From: CAYGZQ01 sp964354375 [NCBI: uncultured Planctomycetota bacterium]
GTDB taxonomy: Bacteria > JAJVIF01 > JAPKYR01
Direction of reading: 5' to 3'
NCBI GenBank assembly: GCA_964354375.1
Contig: CAYGZQ010000033.1
Span: 1 to 41,791 of the forward strand
Length of the DNA stretch: 41,791 nucleotides
Shown: positions 40,528 to 41,791 of the stretch, piece after piece
How positions within the stretch are numbered: the stretch's first letter is position 1
Layout: every line of letters starts with the position of its first letter
Program-made: the position numbers and the translations under genes
Notes under the pieces: model-generated
Database searches by the model: none
Told to the model about the DNA's origin: nothing
Seen by the model: only the letters and a program-made list of their open reading frames with translations

Positions 40528-41601
40528 ATGAAACGATCGCAGCACGGATTCACCCTGATAGAGCTGCTAGTCGTCATCGTCATCATCGGCATCCTGGCCG
40601 CAATGGCGCTGCCTAACTTCATTAAGGCGCGCGAAAAGGCTAAGGAAGCCGAGGTGAAGAGCAACATCCATGCGATTCAGATCGCGCTGGAGCGCTATGC
40701 CGTGGACACCGGCGGATTCTATCCGCTGATCCTCTACGGTGGCGATTTCACCGACACTTTCGGCAGACTTGGCGCTCCGGATAACCCGGACACCGGCATG
40801 AGCTATTACATGCCTCCGGATGATCCTGGTTATCAGGCGTTCCCTGGAGACCTGGATGTTCTGCTCCAGTTCGGCTACCTCGCACAATATCCCAATAACC
40901 CCTTCCAAAGGACCCGTGACGTATCGAAGTTCGGAAAACTGAAGACCAATCCCGCAGAGAACGGGTTTGGCCCCCTGGAATTCCATTTCGACACTCAGGG
41001 TCTGGCTCGCGTAAACATCTGGGCGGCCCCTTATGACCGCGCGCTGGTTTACGTGCGCCGACTGGTCGGTGGCGAGCAGGGCAACCTGATGTGGGATGTG
41101 AGCGAGGGTCAACGGCATACGCCGTGGCCGATTGTGGTCGTCCCCGAACCCGAACCGCATTGGTCTGGGTATGTTAATCCCCAGTTCTCCGCCTACGCGT
41201 TCGAGAGCACGACCAACTACCGCGATGACTACCAGTTCTGGCTCACCCCGGGTAACTTCTACTACTACGCGCTGTTCGAGGGCGTAGGCGGTTACTCCAG
41301 CTTCGTCTCCGATTCCGGCGGACCGAACCCGAATGCTCCCATTACCGGAGCTATCATCGGTTTCCACCTTGCCGGTTACGGAACGATCTTCAATGCTGGA
41401 CAGGACACCTACAACCTCTGGGGAGACTACACCGAGCGCTCTCTGTTCACGGTGAACAACCCCCTCAGTGGCGCCCCGACTTCGTTCGCCGACATCTATG
41501 TCGGACCTGACGGACGACGCGACGGCGTGATCTTAGTGGTAGACTCCGGCGTTGATATCCAGGCCCCGAGAAACCAGCAGCAGGCTGGCGTCGAGGAGTG
41601 A
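40528..41601 (+). CDS. Large prepilin-like (GspG-type) protein 2
   Basis: This 357-aa protein starts at ATG 40528, 12 nt after AAAGGAGGTG; the frame opens at a GTG inside that site. The leader MKRSQHG is cleaved before FTLIELLVVIVIIGILAAMALPNF (from residue 8), with Glu at +5. The first ~65 mature residues are nearly identical to those of the 39058 protein (KAREKAKEAEVKSNIHAIQ, IALERYAVDTGGFYPL). The remaining ~280 residues differ clearly, with a Tyr/Gly/Asn-rich head. The two are tandem duplicates with diverged head domains. An intrinsic-type hairpin follows. Confidence 0.88.
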   Translation: MKRSQHGFTLIELLVVIVIIGILAAMALPNFIKAREKAKEAEVKSNIHAIQIALERYAVDTGGFYPLILYGGDFTDTFGRLGAPDNPDTGMSYYMPPDDPGYQAFPGDLDVLLQFGYLAQYPNNPFQRTRDVSKFGKLKTNPAENGFGPLEFHFDTQGLARVNIWAAPYDRALVYVRRLVGGEQGNLMWDVSEGQRHTPWPIVVVPEPEPHWSGYVNPQFSAYAFESTTNYRDDYQFWLTPGNFYYYALFEGVGGYSSFVSDSGGPNPNAPITGAIIGFHLAGYGTIFNAGQDTYNLWGDYTERSLFTVNNPLSGAPTSFADIYVGPDGRRDGVILVVDSGVDIQAPRNQQQAGVEE

Positions 41602-41638
41602 TTCTCCTCTCTCGGTTCTGGTAGATTACGACTGGAAC

Positions 41639-41662
41639 GGGGCGCGACCAAGGTCGCGCCCC
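41639..41662 (+). terminator. Terminator-like hairpin after the second pilin-like gene
   Basis: An 11-bp perfect stem (GGGGCGCGACC with GGTCGCGCCCC) closes a 2-nt AA loop, 37 nt after the stop. The following T-run is weak (TTGCTATT), but the stem is very stable. Confidence 0.75.
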
Positions 41663-41698
41663 TTGCTATTAGGTGCGATCTGCCCGGATGCGCTCAAC

Positions 41699-41727
41699 TT
41701 GACATCCTGTGTGCTCTGGGGTAGATT
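41699..41727 (+). promoter_or_regulatory. Promoter of tRNA-Gly
   Basis: TTGACA (41699-41704) and TAGATT (41722-41727) are 17 bp apart, ~34 nt before the tRNA 5' end. Confidence 0.6.
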
Positions 41728-41760
41728 AAGCCCGTAGAGAACCATACCGACTTTGGGCGC

Positions 41761-41791
41761 GCGGGAATAGCTCAGTTGGTAGAGCGCAACC
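41761..41791 (+). tRNA. tRNA-Gly (5' part only, cut by window end)
   Basis: GCGGGAATAGCTCAGTTGGT and the following AGAGC match the 5' half of a bacterial tRNA-Gly (most like the GCC isoacceptor): acceptor strand GCGGGAA, TA at 8-9, D arm GCTC/GAGC. The anticodon lies beyond the window, so the isotype is inferred. Confidence 0.75.

Noticed and set aside
1-41791. CRISPR arrays, insertion sequences, prophage or rRNA genes
   Set aside because: No regularly spaced direct repeats, transposase, integrase, phage structural gene or rRNA sequence was seen.

Overview
The window is about 42 kb of GC-rich (roughly 60%) bacterial chromosome, densely coded on both strands. Gene content (SurE, RecJ, Apt, GltX, CysS, biotin carboxylase, two NtrC-type sigma-54 activators, lipoproteins with ALSC or LVGC lipoboxes, GspG-like prepilins, an orphan FliO) fits a Gram-negative-type cell. 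The unusual mix of surface lipoproteins, very long pseudopilins and TIR receptors suggests an uncultivated candidate phylum; I cannot name the taxon. Several genes appear to have leaderless or nearly leaderless mRNAs, while others carry strong GGAGG sites.

Layout. 1-4.7 kb: a small membrane protein, a sigma-54 response regulator, two large palindromes, then a leftward operon accC - NYN-domain protein - biotin carrier. 4.9-8.1 kb: orphan FliO-like protein divergent from a large secreted lipoprotein that ends in a strong terminator. 8.2-13.7 kb: surE, an AlbA_2/ATPase regulator that looks acquired, and a Lon-like AAA_32 protease. 13.8-17.5 kb (leftward): a TPR membrane protein, a second sigma-54 regulator, palindromic repeats, and apt. 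17.7-21.4 kb (leftward): HEPN protein, recJ, alpha/beta hydrolase and SRPBCC protein, probably led by a leaderless promoter before the SRPBCC gene.

21.5-24.4 kb: an unknown membrane-anchored protein whose promoter spacer holds ten consecutive Gs, then an XRE/ImmA-IrrE metalloprotease regulator overlapping a PIN-domain gene (toxin-antitoxin-like). 24.5-29.3 kb: a small lipoprotein, a GNAT acetyltransferase, a DUF5661-like protein, a Cys-rich small protein, an SDR oxidoreductase, and a second large lipoprotein related to the first. 29.6-31 kb: gltX.

31.0-36.5 kb is the most unusual region: three tandem leftward genes, each encoding an N-terminal cytoplasmic TIR domain, one membrane helix and a large predicted extracytoplasmic sensor. 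One sensor is a leucine-rich repeat domain and two are beta-propellers of SBBP-type repeats. The layout is that of a Toll-like receptor with its ends reversed. The gene furthest upstream carries a G9 tract in its propeller coding sequence, so it could be phase-variable.

36.7-41.8 kb: cysS, tRNA-Leu(UAG), then two paralogous, very large pseudopilin-like genes whose 5' leaders share a two-hairpin layout with conserved unpaired blocks (a candidate cis-regulatory RNA), a terminator, and a tRNA-Gly cut off by the window end. All calls come from reading the sequence; no database search was run.
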